Source: Rugamonas rivuli
Lineage (GTDB): Bacteria > Pseudomonadota > Gammaproteobacteria > Burkholderiales > Burkholderiaceae_D
Direction: 5' to 3'
DNA: 64,000 bases
Assembly: GCF_009380165.1 (NCBI RefSeq)
Contig: NZ_WHUF01000013.1
Coordinates: 1-64,000, forward strand
Positions within the stretch are counted from its first letter, which is position 1, and the number at the start of each line of letters is the position of its first letter. Below, piece after piece: positions 8,912-17,184 of the stretch. A program made the position numbers and the translations under genes. The notes under the pieces were generated by a model. The model had not been told where the DNA came from, searched no databases, and saw only the letters and a program-made list of their open reading frames with translations.

Positions 8912-10374
8912 ATCTGATCCACCCGTGCCTTCACGTCCGGCGACATGCTGATCACGGTGCCCCATTCGCGCGTGGTTTCGCCCGGCCACTTGTTGGTGGC
9001 GTCGATGCCCATCTTGCTGCCCAGGCCACTCACCGGCGAGGCGAAGTCCAGGTAATCGATAGGCGTGTTGTCGACCAGCGTGGTGTCGCGGGTCGGATCG
9101 ACGCGCGTCGTGATCGCCCAGATCACCTCGTTCCAGTCGCGGATGTTCACGTCCTCGTCCACCACCACGATGAACTTGGTGTACATGAACTGGCGCAGGA
9201 AACTCCACACGCCGAACATCACGCGCTTGGCATGGCCTGCGTACTGCTTCTTGATCTGCACCACCGCCATGCGGTAGCTGCAGCCCTCGGCTGGCAGGTG
9301 GAAGTCGGTGATCTCGGAGAACTGCTTCTGCAGCAGCGGCACGAACACCTCGTTCAGCGCCAGGCCCAGGATCGCCGGCTCGTCGGGTGGCTTGCCGGTG
9401 TAGGTGGAGTGATAGATAGGATCGCGGCGCATCGTGATGCGGTCGATGGTGAACACCGGGAACGAGTCCTGCTCGTTGTAATAACCGGTGTGGTCGCCGT
9501 ACGGGCCTTCCAGCGCATGCTCATAGCCGCTCGGATGGTTTTCATCAGGATAGATATGGCCTTCCAGCACGATCTCGGCCGACGCCGGCACGCGCAGCTC
9601 GCTGCCGATGGCCTTGACCAGCTCGGTGCGGCTGCCGCGCAGCAGGCCGGCGAACTGGTATTCGGACAGGCTGTCCGGCACCGGCGTCACCGCGCCTAAT
9701 ATAGTAGCGGGATCGGCGCCCAGCGCGACGCAGATCGGATAAGGCTGACCCTTGCTCTGTATGGCGTGCTCGCGGAAGTCCAGCGCGCCGCCACGGTGCG
9801 CCAGCCAGCGCATGATGACCTTGTTCGGACCCAGCACCTGCTGGCGGTAGATGCCCAGGTTCTGGCGCTTCTTATTAGGGCCCTTGGTAATCACCAGGCC
9901 CCAGGTGATCAAAGGCGCGACGTCGCCAGGCCAGCAGTGCTGGATCGGCAATTTCGACAAATCGACATCGGCGCCCTCCCAGACGATTTCCTGGCACGGC
10001 GCACCGCGCAGCTCCTTGGGCGCCATGTCCCACACGGCTTTGACCAGCGAGCCCATGCCCATCAAGTCCTTGAAACCCTTCGGCGGTTCCGGCTCCTTCA
10101 GGCGGGCCAGCACGTGGCCTATCTTGCGCAGCTCACTGACGCTGTCCGCTCCCATGCCGAGCGCGACGCGGCGCTCCGTGCCGAACAGATTGCCCAGCAC
10201 CGGCATGCTGTGTCCGGTCGGATTCTGGAACAGCAAAGCCGGTCCGCCGGCCCGCAAAGTGCGGTCGCAAACCTCGGTCATCTCCAAATATGGTGAAACG
10301 GGCACCAAAATGGGCTTAAGTTCGTCCATCCGTTGCAGTTGAGAAATAAAATCTCGCAAATCAGAATATTTCAT
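8890..10374 (-). CDS. ubiD: UbiD family 4-hydroxy-3-polyprenylbenzoate decarboxylase
   Basis: A 494-residue protein of the usual UbiD length. It removes the carboxyl group of the polyprenylated hydroxybenzoate intermediate in ubiquinone synthesis, using prenylated FMN supplied by UbiX (family knowledge). The N-terminus MKYSDLRDFISQLQ and segments such as RTLRAGGPALLFQNP and EGPYGDHTGYYN are typical of the family. No ubiX is present in the window. The gene is divergent from the transglycosylase gene, with about 500 bases of AT-richer DNA between. Its 3' end contains the SRP RNA promoter. Confidence 0.96.
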   Translation of the reverse strand: MKYSDLRDFISQLQRMDELKPILVPVSPYLEMTEVCDRTLRAGGPALLFQNPTGHSMPVLGNLFGTERRVALGMGADSVSELRKIGHVLARLKEPEPPKGFKDLMGMGSLVKAVWDMAPKELRGAPCQEIVWEGADVDLSKLPIQHCWPGDVAPLITWGLVITKGPNKKRQNLGIYRQQVLGPNKVIMRWLAHRGGALDFREHAIQSKGQPYPICVALGADPATILGAVTPVPDSLSEYQFAGLLRGSRTELVKAIGSELRVPASAEIVLEGHIYPDENHPSGYEHALEGPYGDHTGYYNEQDSFPVFTIDRITMRRDPIYHSTYTGKPPDEPAILGLALNEVFVPLLQKQFSEITDFHLPAEGCSYRMAVVQIKKQYAGHAKRVMFGVWSFLRQFMYTKFIVVVDEDVNIRDWNEVIWAITTRVDPTRDTTLVDNTPIDYLDFASPVSGLGSKMGIDATNKWPGETTREWGTVISMSPDVKARVDQIWQELGL

Positions 10375-10507
10375 CGTTTTTTAATTTTTTCTTACAACGC
10401 AGCATACTGTTTAAAAAGACAGGTCAAGTAGTTGATTTTATTGGTTTTAGCCGCAATACAAGCAAAAAAGTAAGATTTAAAAGTTATAGCTTTCAATTGC
10501 GTTAGTA

Positions 10508-10536
10508 TTGACTTGATATAAAACGGCTTCTACAAT
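10508..10536 (+). promoter_or_regulatory. Strong sigma70-type promoter upstream of the transglycosylase
   Basis: TTGACT (10508-10513), a 17-base spacer, and TACAAT (10531-10536): near-consensus boxes with ideal spacing. The predicted start is near 10543, about 325 bases before the chosen start codon. Confidence 0.7.
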
Positions 10537-10542
10537 TTGCCC

Positions 10543-10869
10543 TACTTGAAGAGAACACGGTCCAGCACGGGTTGAACCCGGAACGCGGTCCACACAAATG
10601 TGTTGCTCATTCATTCACGGAGTCGGGGCTCCACATGACATTTTAAGGAGTGTTTTCAAAAGGCGTCTGCCTTACCCCCGAAAGAAGTTGTATTGCGACT
10701 GATCGAATACCACAGGGAAACATCAGCTCTAGCAAGCAATGACGGCGTCCAACGCGCGCTCCCAGCGGCGGCGGACGATGAGAAATTTCTGATGCACGGC
10801 ATTAGCACCCGGTTAGCTGCGTTCAACGCTGGCGGGGACCCGCTTTTACGGACATTTCAGGGGAACTAT
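10543..10869 (+). other. Long structured 5' leader of the transglycosylase mRNA
   Basis: The 495 bases between ubiD and the transglycosylase start codon hold the promoter at 10508-10536 and then this untranslated stretch. Local hairpins are visible, such as CGGGTT/AACCCG around 10568-10580 and GGAG/CTCC around 10619-10632. I recognise no known riboswitch. The last 180 bases are open in the transglycosylase frame back to a TTG at 10693 and an ATG at 10792, so part of it could be coding. Confidence 0.4.
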
Positions 10870-11760
10870 ATGATCAATCGCATCACCGGCGCAACGCAGT
10901 TTGCCCGCACCATGGCTCGCCAGCCAGCAGCGTGGTTTTCCACGACTCGCGTTTCGGCAAAAGGCGTGCTGACCACCGCCCAACACACTCTGACCATTCT
11001 GGGTGTGACCGCTTTAGTAGTAATGGCAGTACTGTTTGTCCGTCCCGACCTGGCCAAGGCACTGAGCAACAGCCTGAACCACGAACCGGAAGTCGAAACC
11101 GTTGCCGTCGTGGCGCCGCCGCTGTCGGCCCTGATGGAAACGCCGTCCTCCACCCCGGCCGCCAGCACCGCACCGCTGACCGCCGAAGAAAAAGCCCTGC
11201 TGGGCACGCAGAAGCAGCAGCAATGGGTTACCTCCTGGCTGTCCAAGCGTTACCGCGTAGCGGGCGACGCCGCCAACATGCTGGTGTCCACCGCCTACCT
11301 GACGGCACGCGAGATCAAGCTCGATCCGCTGCTGATCCTGGCAGTGATGGCGATTGAGTCGGGCCTGAATCCGTTCGCGGAAAGCCCGGTCGGCGCGCAA
11401 GGCCTGATGCAGGTGATGTCGAAGGTGCACCACGATAAATTCCAGGAAATGGGCGGCCTGCAAGCAGCGCTGAACCCGGTGGCCAACATCCGTGTCGGCT
11501 CGCTGATCCTGAAGGACTACGTCACCCGTGGCGGTTCGGTCGAAGCCGGCCTGAAGATTTATGTCGGCGCCGCGGCGTTCGAGCATGACGATGGCTACGG
11601 TTCGAAAGTGCTGGCCGAATACCAGCGCCTGAAGCAGGTTTCGGCAGGCAAGAAAGTACCGACCATTACCCCGATGATGGCGGCAGCGCCAGCCAAGCCT
11701 ACCCCGCCGGTCGCGGCGGTAGACAAGTCGGTCAGCGGCACCCAGATCGCCGGTCTCTGA
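10870..11760 (+). CDS. Membrane-anchored lytic transglycosylase (SLT domain)
   Basis: A 296-residue protein. One transmembrane segment (about residues 42-62, TLTILGVTALVVMAVLFV) is followed by a Pro/Thr/Ala linker and an SLT domain. Signatures are the catalytic Glu in MAIESGLNP and the GAQGLMQVM motif. It would cleave peptidoglycan glycan strands at the periplasmic face. The ATG at 10870 was chosen because AGGGGA lies 6-11 bases upstream. An upstream ATG at 10792 and TTG at 10693 are in frame and would add basic, non-conserved-looking sequence. It is monocistronic: its own promoter precedes it and a terminator follows at 11780. Confidence 0.88.
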   Translation: MINRITGATQFARTMARQPAAWFSTTRVSAKGVLTTAQHTLTILGVTALVVMAVLFVRPDLAKALSNSLNHEPEVETVAVVAPPLSALMETPSSTPAASTAPLTAEEKALLGTQKQQQWVTSWLSKRYRVAGDAANMLVSTAYLTAREIKLDPLLILAVMAIESGLNPFAESPVGAQGLMQVMSKVHHDKFQEMGGLQAALNPVANIRVGSLILKDYVTRGGSVEAGLKIYVGAAAFEHDDGYGSKVLAEYQRLKQVSAGKKVPTITPMMAAAPAKPTPPVAAVDKSVSGTQIAGL

Positions 11761-11779
11761 TCTGATCGCAGATAAAACA

Positions 11780-11805
11780 AAGCCACCTTGCGAGGTGGCT
11801 TTTTT
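11780..11805 (+). terminator. Intrinsic terminator of the transglycosylase gene
   Basis: Eight-base stem AAGCCACC/GGTGGCTT with loop TTGCGA, then a run of T, 20 bases after the stop codon. Confidence 0.9.
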
Positions 11806-11824
11806 ACGTCTGTAGCAATAGCAA

Positions 11825-12490
11825 TCAGCGCGAGCAGGAGGTTATCTTGGTCTTGATGCCGTCGCGGAAGGGATCGCGGCCGCCGGTCACGCCGTTCGAC
11901 TCCTTGACCGCGCAGAAAGTGCTGCCGTTCGCCATGCGTATCTTGGTCATCACGCGGCCGTCGTCGAGCGTGATGCTCTCCTGGGTCGTGCCTTCCCTGC
12001 CGACATAGGCGCTTCCCAACTTATCGGCCAGCACGGTGGTGTCGTTGGCGATCTTCTTGTCGCGCGGGTTCCAGGCTTCCTTGCGCAACTGCCGGTCGGC
12101 AGCGGCGGCGCCCTTGATCGAGCGCTGCAGCAGATCGTCGGACGGCTTGGCTGCCGGCAGCGCAAACGGGTCTGGAGGTGGCGTGGTCTGGGTGATCGCC
12201 TGAGGCGTCCGTGGCTCCACGGGAAGCGGAACAGCTTGCGGCGCAACGGGCGCCAGCGTCATGCGCGGCGCCACCGGTTCACGAACGGGCTGGGCCAGCC
12301 TGGGCAGCGGCTTCGGCCGCTCCGGCGGCGGCACAAACGGCGGCAGGATGTAAGTGATGCCCGGCTGCGGCGCCAAAGGCAGTGAGGGATGCAGCCGCTC
12401 GGGCGAGCGCCAGCAGATAAACCCCAGCACATGGACGCCGCCTATCAGCGCCAGCCAGCCACGGCGGCGCCAGGCCGGCGCCGCGTTCAA
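11825..12490 (-). CDS. Inner-membrane-anchored proline-rich protein, paralogue A
   Basis: About 221 residues, function not recognised. Residues 11-28 form one hydrophobic helix after a RRRGW basic cap, followed by ITYILPP and a proline-rich stretch to about residue 110. A conserved soluble C-terminal domain follows, with ALPAAKP, DRQLRKEAW, KKIANDTT, a TFCAVKES Cys region and a final Cys. The topology resembles TonB-type anchored periplasmic proteins, but no TonB domain is visible. The upstream TAA in frame leaves no ATG or GTG: only CTG, ATC or this TTG can start it. It is a tandem paralogue of the gene at 12581, with 90 bases between them. Confidence 0.72.
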   Translation of the reverse strand: MNAAPAWRRRGWLALIGGVHVLGFICWRSPERLHPSLPLAPQPGITYILPPFVPPPERPKPLPRLAQPVREPVAPRMTLAPVAPQAVPLPVEPRTPQAITQTTPPPDPFALPAAKPSDDLLQRSIKGAAAADRQLRKEAWNPRDKKIANDTTVLADKLGSAYVGREGTTQESITLDDGRVMTKIRMANGSTFCAVKESNGVTGGRDPFRDGIKTKITSCSR

Positions 12491-12580
12491 GGTATGCAGT
12501 TCGATAACGGGCTTTCGCAGTTAATTTAAAAACAATGCATGATGGGGCAAGGCCCTCTTGCCGTCAAATATGCCGGGCAT

Positions 12581-13231
12581 CTACTTGCCGAAGGGTTTCG
12601 GGCAAGTGGCGACAAAGGTTTTGACGCCATCGCGGAAGGGATCGATGGCCGTGCTGTTGTTCGACTGCTTGGTGCCGCAGTAGGTGCTGCCGCCCAGCGT
12701 GCGCACCTTGGTCATCATGCGCCCATCCGGCGTGGTCAGGTTTTCCGTGGTAAAGCCCTGGTCGTTGCCGACGTAGGCGCTGGCCACGGCCGCGCTCAGC
12801 GGCGTAGCGTCGTTGGCGATCTTCTTCGCGTCCGGATGCCAGGCTTCCTTGCGCAATTGCCGGTCGACCGCAGCGGCGCTCTGGAGCGCGCGCTGCCGCA
12901 AGTCCTCGACCGGTTTTGCGGCCGGCAGCGCGAACGGGTCCGGCGGCGGCAAGGTCTGCGTGATCGCCTGCGGGGCCGGCGGCGCAGCGGGCTGCACCGC
13001 CGGCCCCGGCTGCGGCGTGGGCGTCCGCAGCGTCATGCGCGGCGCGGCCGCAGGACGAGGCGCCTGGACCGGCGCCGGCCGCTTCGCGGGCGCCAGAATA
13101 TAAGTGATGGCCTCGTGGCGCCCCAAAGCGGCCGCCACGGACCGCTCAGGCGCGCGCCAGCACAGGAAGACCAGCAGATGCAGCCCGGCGATCAGCGCCA
13201 GCCAGCCACGGCGGCGCCAAGTCCGCGCCAA
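12581..13231 (-). CDS. Inner-membrane-anchored proline-rich protein, paralogue B
   Basis: About 216 residues, colinear with paralogue A: WRRRGWLALI helix, ITYIL, Pro/Ala-rich linker, then ALPAAKP, DRQLRKEAW, KKIANDAT, ASAYVGN and STYCGTKQSNN, ending at FRDGVKT with two Cys-containing blocks. Function is not recognised. The start is uncertain. I give a TTG near the position aligned with paralogue A's start; the frame stays open back to another TTG at 13321, but that extension has no counterpart in A. Both genes share the motif encoding IELH just before the helix, so translation may begin further upstream at a non-standard codon. Confidence 0.68.
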   Translation of the reverse strand: MARTWRRRGWLALIAGLHLLVFLCWRAPERSVAAALGRHEAITYILAPAKRPAPVQAPRPAAAPRMTLRTPTPQPGPAVQPAAPPAPQAITQTLPPPDPFALPAAKPVEDLRQRALQSAAAVDRQLRKEAWHPDAKKIANDATPLSAAVASAYVGNDQGFTTENLTTPDGRMMTKVRTLGGSTYCGTKQSNNSTAIDPFRDGVKTFVATCPKPFGK

Positions 13232-13267
13232 GCTCAGGGAATGCAGTTCGATGATGCGCCCTCGACA

Positions 13268-13282
13268 TTGATTTAAAATCAA
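13268..13282. repeat. Perfect AT palindrome upstream of paralogue B
   Basis: TTGATTTAAAATCAA is a 15-base perfect palindrome, placed 37 bases before the assigned start of paralogue B. A looser AT-rich copy precedes paralogue A near 12523-12536. It may be an operator or promoter element; function is unproven. Confidence 0.35.
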
Positions 13283-13321
13283 TGGATTCTGCGGCGCAGC
13301 CCCCTCCCCGTCAAACCCCAA

Positions 13322-13357
13322 ATAAAAAAAGCCACCACAAGATACCTTGGGTGGCTT
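13322..13357 (-). terminator. Intrinsic terminator downstream of nusB
   Basis: Read on the minus strand, GCCACC and GGTGGC form a stem around a 13-base loop and are followed by seven T. It closes the ribBA-ribH-nusB unit 20 bases after the nusB stop. Confidence 0.8.
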
Positions 13358-13377
13358 GGCACAGTACCGAACGCTGC

Positions 13378-13848
13378 TTAGCGTTTTTTGTCGGCGGCGA
13401 CTTCGTCCGGACGGACACGGGCGGCCAGCTTGTCCAGCACGCCGTTGACGTATTTGTGGCCATCGATACCGCCGAACGACTTGGTCAGCTCGACCGCTTC
13501 GTTGATGACGACGCGGTAAGGGATTTCCAGGTTGTTCTTCAGTTCGAACGCACCGATCAGCAGCACCGCGTGCTCGATCGGCGACAGCTCGCCCACGCCG
13601 CGGTCGACCAGCGGCGCGAAGCTTTCGCGCAGCGCTACGGAATCCTTGATCGCGCCGTACAGCAGCACGGTGAAATGGTCGCCGTCGGCCTTGTCGAAGC
13701 CGTGCGCGGCGCGGATGTTGTTCACCACGGTGGATGCGTCTTCATTGTTCAGCAGCCACTGATACAAACCCTGCAACGCAAACTCGCGCGCACGATGGCG
13801 CGGCGTGCGGTTCTTGCTGGGGTTGGCGTGCAAAATTTTATCTGTCAT
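13378..13848 (-). CDS. nusB: Transcription antitermination factor NusB
   Basis: A 156-residue all-helical protein that with NusE (S10) binds boxA RNA for rRNA antitermination. Family features: basic N-terminus with RHRAREFALQGLYQWL, central SPIEHAVLLIGAFEL and PYRVVINEAVELTKSFGG, and the final KYVNGVLDKLA motif. It is in the usual place downstream of ribH on the same strand, 84 bases away. A hairpin made by near-complementary CAGTG/CACTG and CCGG arms lies in that gap (about 13887-13916). Confidence 0.97.
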   Translation of the reverse strand: MTDKILHANPSKNRTPRHRAREFALQGLYQWLLNNEDASTVVNNIRAAHGFDKADGDHFTVLLYGAIKDSVALRESFAPLVDRGVGELSPIEHAVLLIGAFELKNNLEIPYRVVINEAVELTKSFGGIDGHKYVNGVLDKLAARVRPDEVAADKKR

Positions 13849-13932
13849 GGTTATACCTGTTCTTAAATACTTACAAAATCCGGCTCAGTGCGCCGGCGCA
13901 TACCGGCACACTGCGCCGTTTCCTACTGGTTC

Positions 13933-14421
13933 TTACTCGTCGTCGCCTTGGTCCTGGTTCAGCTCTTCCAGGGCGATGGTCAGGTTGGCCATTTCCACCG
14001 CCACGCGCGCCGCATCGGCGCCTTTTTCGGCCATGCGGACTTCGGCTTGCTCGTCGTTCTCGGTGGTCAGGATGGCGTTAGCGATAGGAATACCATAATC
14101 CAGGCCGATGCGGGTGATGCCGGCGCCGGATTCGTTCGAGACCAGCTCGAAGTGGTAGGTTTCGCCACGGATCACTGCGCCCAGTGCGACCAGCGCATCG
14201 AACTGCTGCGACTCGGCCATCTTCTGCAGCACCAGCGGCACTTCCAGCGCGCCTGGCACGGTCACGTGCAGCACGTCTTCATCGGCCACGCCCAGGTGCT
14301 TCAGTTCGGCCAGGCAGGCCGACAGCAGGCCGTGGCAAACATCTTCGTTAAAACGGGCTTGAACGATGCCGATGCGCAGGCCGTCGCCGGACAAATTGGT
14401 TTCGTAGCTTCCTACAGTCAT
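13933..14421 (-). CDS. ribH: 6,7-dimethyl-8-ribityllumazine synthase
   Basis: A 162-residue protein. It condenses 5-amino-6-ribitylaminouracil with 3,4-dihydroxy-2-butanone 4-phosphate to give lumazine, the penultimate riboflavin step. Motifs include IVQARFNEDVCHGLL, VPGALEVPL, the ALGAVIRGETYHFELVSNE block with the catalytic His, and GIPIANAILTTENDEQAE. The start ATG (14419-14421) gives the normal N-terminus. It is 26 bases downstream of ribBA. Confidence 0.97.
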   Translation of the reverse strand: MTVGSYETNLSGDGLRIGIVQARFNEDVCHGLLSACLAELKHLGVADEDVLHVTVPGALEVPLVLQKMAESQQFDALVALGAVIRGETYHFELVSNESGAGITRIGLDYGIPIANAILTTENDEQAEVRMAEKGADAARVAVEMANLTIALEELNQDQGDDE

Positions 14422-14447
14422 GGAGTGCCTCTTGTGTGTTGGTTGAA

Positions 14448-15557
14448 TTAGTTGGGTTTGGCCATGTAGCCGGTCACTTCCAGATCGAAGCCCGTCATCG
14501 ACGGCATCTTGCGCGGGCTGGCCAGCAGCTGCATCTTGCAGACGCCGACTTCGCGCAGGATCTGGGCGCCGATACCGTAGCTGCGCAGGTCCATGCTGGC
14601 AGCGCGGCCCTTCGGCTTGGTTTCCGGCTTGCCCAGCGCGTCGAACTGGGCGAAGAACTGCTCCGCCGTTTCCTCGCAGTTGAGCAGCACGATCACGCCG
14701 CGCTCGGACGCCTTGACCGCCGCCAGCGACGACGACAGGTTCCACGAGTGGGTGGTCGCTTCCGATTCCAGGATGTCGAGGATGGACACCGGCTGATGCA
14801 CGCGCACCAGGGTTTCCTTGCTCTTCTCGATATCGCCGTGCACCAGCGCCAGGTGGGCCGAGCCGCTCGGCTTGTCGCGGAAGGCGATCATGCGGAAGTC
14901 GCCCTGGGCGGTCTTCAGCGGACGCTCGCCGATCTTCTCGACCAGCGACTCGTTGCGGCTGCGGTAGTGGATCAGGTCGGCGATGGTGCCGATCTTCAGG
15001 CCGTGTTCCTTGGCGAATTCCAGCAGGTCCGGCAGGCGCGCCATGGTGCCGTCGTCCTTCATGATCTCGCAGATCACGGAAGCCGGGGTCAGGCCGGCCA
15101 TCGCGGTCAGATCGCAACCGGCTTCGGTATGGCCAGCGCGCATCAGCACGCCGCCCTTTTGCGCCTTCAATGGGAAGATGTGGCCGGGCTGGACGATGTC
15201 CGACGGCTGGGTATCCTTGGCGACGGCGACCTGGATGGTCTTGGCGCGGTCGGCCGCCGAAATGCCGGTGGTCACACCCTCGGCCGCTTCGATCGACACG
15301 GTGAAATTGGTGCCGAAGGCGGTGCCGTTACGGGCCGACATCATCGACAGGTTCAGCTGGTCGCAGCGCTCTTCGGTCAGGGTCAGGCAGACCAGGCCGC
15401 GCGCATGCTTGACCATGAAATTAATGGCTTCAGGCGTCACAAAGTCCGCCGCGAGCACCAAGTCGCCTTCGTTTTCCCGGTCTTCTTCATCGACCAGGAT
15501 CACCATGCGGCCAGCGCGCAATTCGGCGACGATTTCTTCGGTGCTGGAAATTGACAT
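14448..15557 (-). CDS. ribBA: 3,4-dihydroxy-2-butanone-4-phosphate synthase with degenerate GTP cyclohydrolase II-like domain
   Basis: A 369-residue two-domain protein. The N-terminal RibB half (about 1-205) is intact: DEEDRENEGDL acid motif (residues 23-33), NFTVSIEA, and AGHTEAGCDL with the catalytic His. The C-terminal half (about 206-369) keeps the RibA fold framework (ALVHGDI, LVRVHQP, MDLRSYGIGAQIL), but the zinc-cysteine RCDC motif and the catalytic RQEGRG-type motif of true GTP cyclohydrolase II are missing. It should therefore supply only the RibB activity; a separate ribA must exist elsewhere. No FMN riboswitch consensus was found in the 220 bases upstream. First gene of the ribBA-ribH-nusB unit. 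Confidence 0.93.
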   Translation of the reverse strand: MSISSTEEIVAELRAGRMVILVDEEDRENEGDLVLAADFVTPEAINFMVKHARGLVCLTLTEERCDQLNLSMMSARNGTAFGTNFTVSIEAAEGVTTGISAADRAKTIQVAVAKDTQPSDIVQPGHIFPLKAQKGGVLMRAGHTEAGCDLTAMAGLTPASVICEIMKDDGTMARLPDLLEFAKEHGLKIGTIADLIHYRSRNESLVEKIGERPLKTAQGDFRMIAFRDKPSGSAHLALVHGDIEKSKETLVRVHQPVSILDILESEATTHSWNLSSSLAAVKASERGVIVLLNCEETAEQFFAQFDALGKPETKPKGRAASMDLRSYGIGAQILREVGVCKMQLLASPRKMPSMTGFDLEVTGYMAKPN

Positions 15558-15777
15558 TTTTAATCCTTTGTAGCGGAGCTAGAACAGGGCGCTATTTTAA
15601 AGGATTTACGCCCGTCCCACCGTAAAAGGCCGCTTTTATCCGCCAAATGACCGGCTTCGCAGCCCGTCCCATGGATTTCTTATCAACATTCCAGCGATTG
15701 CATTGAAAAAGTATTTGAATCCAATCACCTTCCTGTTGCGTACAAGCAATAAGAACAACTATTTGACGAGGAATGCC

Positions 15778-16173
15778 ATGTTACCCACCACCCGCTTGCT
15801 GGCTCTGCTGTCCATGGCGCTGCTGTGCGCCATGGCCCGTGCCGAGCCGGACCGGCAAGTCGCCGAGGGGCAAAAACTCTGGCAGCAACGTTGTGCGGAA
15901 TGCCACGCCGTCGACAGCAACGAAACCGGCCCCATGCATCGAGGGCTGGTCGGCCGCCGCGTCGGCAGCGTCAAAGGCTACGATTACTCGCCGGCGCTGC
16001 GCCAGGCCAAGGCGCGCTGGGATGCCGCCGCGCTGGACCGCTGGCTGACCGACCCCGAGCAATTCATCCCCGGGCAGAACATGGACTTCAAAGTCACCGA
16101 CCAGGCAGAGCGCGCCGCCCTGATCGCCTACCTGAACACGCTGTCCGCGCCCCAGGTCGCCGGCGTACGCTAG
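15778..16173 (+). CDS. Class I c-type cytochrome
   Basis: A 131-residue protein with a signal peptide (cleavage probably after ARA, residue 22). One haem-binding CAECH motif lies at 39-43 and a probable axial Met in the PGQNMDFKV segment. Length and the GPMHRGLVGRR and YLNTLS motifs match soluble mono-haem cytochrome c of the c2/c552 kind, a periplasmic electron carrier. The ATG at 15778 was preferred over an upstream in-frame start because GAGGAA lies a few bases before it. It is on the opposite strand, inserted between the two riboflavin gene blocks. Confidence 0.92.
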   Translation: MLPTTRLLALLSMALLCAMARAEPDRQVAEGQKLWQQRCAECHAVDSNETGPMHRGLVGRRVGSVKGYDYSPALRQAKARWDAAALDRWLTDPEQFIPGQNMDFKVTDQAERAALIAYLNTLSAPQVAGVR

Positions 16174-16265
16174 ACAGCAATATTACTCATCTGTAATAAA
16201 ATTTACCGCCGGGACTCTGATACATAGCGATACAAACCGCTAGAATAAGGCTTGCAAAGCTAACA

Positions 16266-16517
16266 ATGTATCTCATGATCAATTATCACATCTGCTATAA
16301 ATCGTTTGAAGTCCGCTCGTTCAGCAGTAAAAATGAACAAGATAAATGGCAAGGCCACTGGGAGCTGTATCGGCAAATCGGCAGAATTGACTCCAGCACC
16401 GTCGTGACGGAGTTTGAAACGTCGGCGGAAGCCAGCCAAAACGCTTTGGCTGTCTGCTGCCAACTGATAGACGAAGGCCGTATCCGCAACCCAGCTTTGC
16501 TTGCCACCGGTTTTTAG
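16266..16517 (+). CDS. Small hypothetical protein
   Basis: An 83-residue frame (or 80 if it starts at the second Met, MINYHICYKSF). No signal peptide or membrane segment is seen. The sequence is balanced in composition, contains aromatic and charged residues in a pattern unlike a random frame, and is AT-richer than its neighbours. It ends 21 bases before the convergent ribE stop. I do not recognise the family. Confidence 0.55.
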   Translation: MYLMINYHICYKSFEVRSFSSKNEQDKWQGHWELYRQIGRIDSSTVVTEFETSAEASQNALAVCCQLIDEGRIRNPALLATGF

Positions 16518-16538
16518 GCGCCCCGGGCATTACACGGC

Positions 16539-17174
16539 TTATTTTCCCGCTGCACCGACCGAAACCATGCGTTCGACGTAGCGGGCGATCAGGTCGATCT
16601 CCAGGTTGACCTGCTTGCCCACTTCCAAGTGCTTGAGCGTGGTCATGGCGATGGTGTGCGGGATCAGGTTGATCGAGAACTGGCAGACCAGATCCTTGCC
16701 GGCGCCGATATCGGTCACGCGGTTCACCGTCAGCGACACGCCGTTGACCACGATCGAGCCCTTGAAGGCCAGGAACTTGGCCAGCTCATGCGGCGCTTCA
16801 ATCACCAGCTCCCACGACTCCCCCACCGCTTCGAATTTGCGCACCACGCCCAGGCCGTCCACGTGGCCGGACACCAGATGGCCGCCCAGTCGCTCGTTGA
16901 GCGTCAGCGCTTTTTCCAGGTTCACTTCGGTCAGCGTATCGAGGCCGACGGTGCAGTTCAGGCTCTCGCGCGAGACGTCGACGCGGAAGCTGCTGTCATC
17001 CTTCTCCACCACCGTCATGCAGGCGCCGTTGATGGCGATCGAATCGCCCAGCGCGACGTCGGCCAGCGGCAGGCCGCCGGCGTGGATGTTCAGGCGCACG
17101 CCCGCGAACGAGCCGCCTTCGAGTGGCTTGACGGATTCAATTTTGCCGATAGCGGCGACAATTCCAGTAAACAT
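16539..17174 (-). CDS. ribE: Riboflavin synthase, alpha subunit
   Basis: A 211-residue protein that dismutates two molecules of lumazine to riboflavin. It starts with the invariant MFTGIV and contains two homologous lumazine-binding repeats: SIAINGACMTVV...LGGHLVSGHVDG in the first and SIVVNGVSLTVNRV...IPHTIAMTTL in the second. The start was moved to the MFTGIV Met at 17172-17174; upstream in-frame codons are not conserved. It follows ribD by 10 bases and is the last gene of the minus-strand run that begins with the pilin genes. Confidence 0.97.
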   Translation of the reverse strand: MFTGIVAAIGKIESVKPLEGGSFAGVRLNIHAGGLPLADVALGDSIAINGACMTVVEKDDSSFRVDVSRESLNCTVGLDTLTEVNLEKALTLNERLGGHLVSGHVDGLGVVRKFEAVGESWELVIEAPHELAKFLAFKGSIVVNGVSLTVNRVTDIGAGKDLVCQFSINLIPHTIAMTTLKHLEVGKQVNLEIDLIARYVERMVSVGAAGK

Positions 17175-17184
17175 GTGAGTGCTC

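Noticed and set aside
13887..13916. Hairpin in the ribH-nusB gap as a terminator
   Set aside because: Imperfect stem and no T run; nusB is probably read through.
15558..15777. FMN riboswitch expected ahead of ribBA
   Set aside because: The conserved FMN aptamer blocks were not found in this stretch; it holds only an AT-richer divergent intergenic region.
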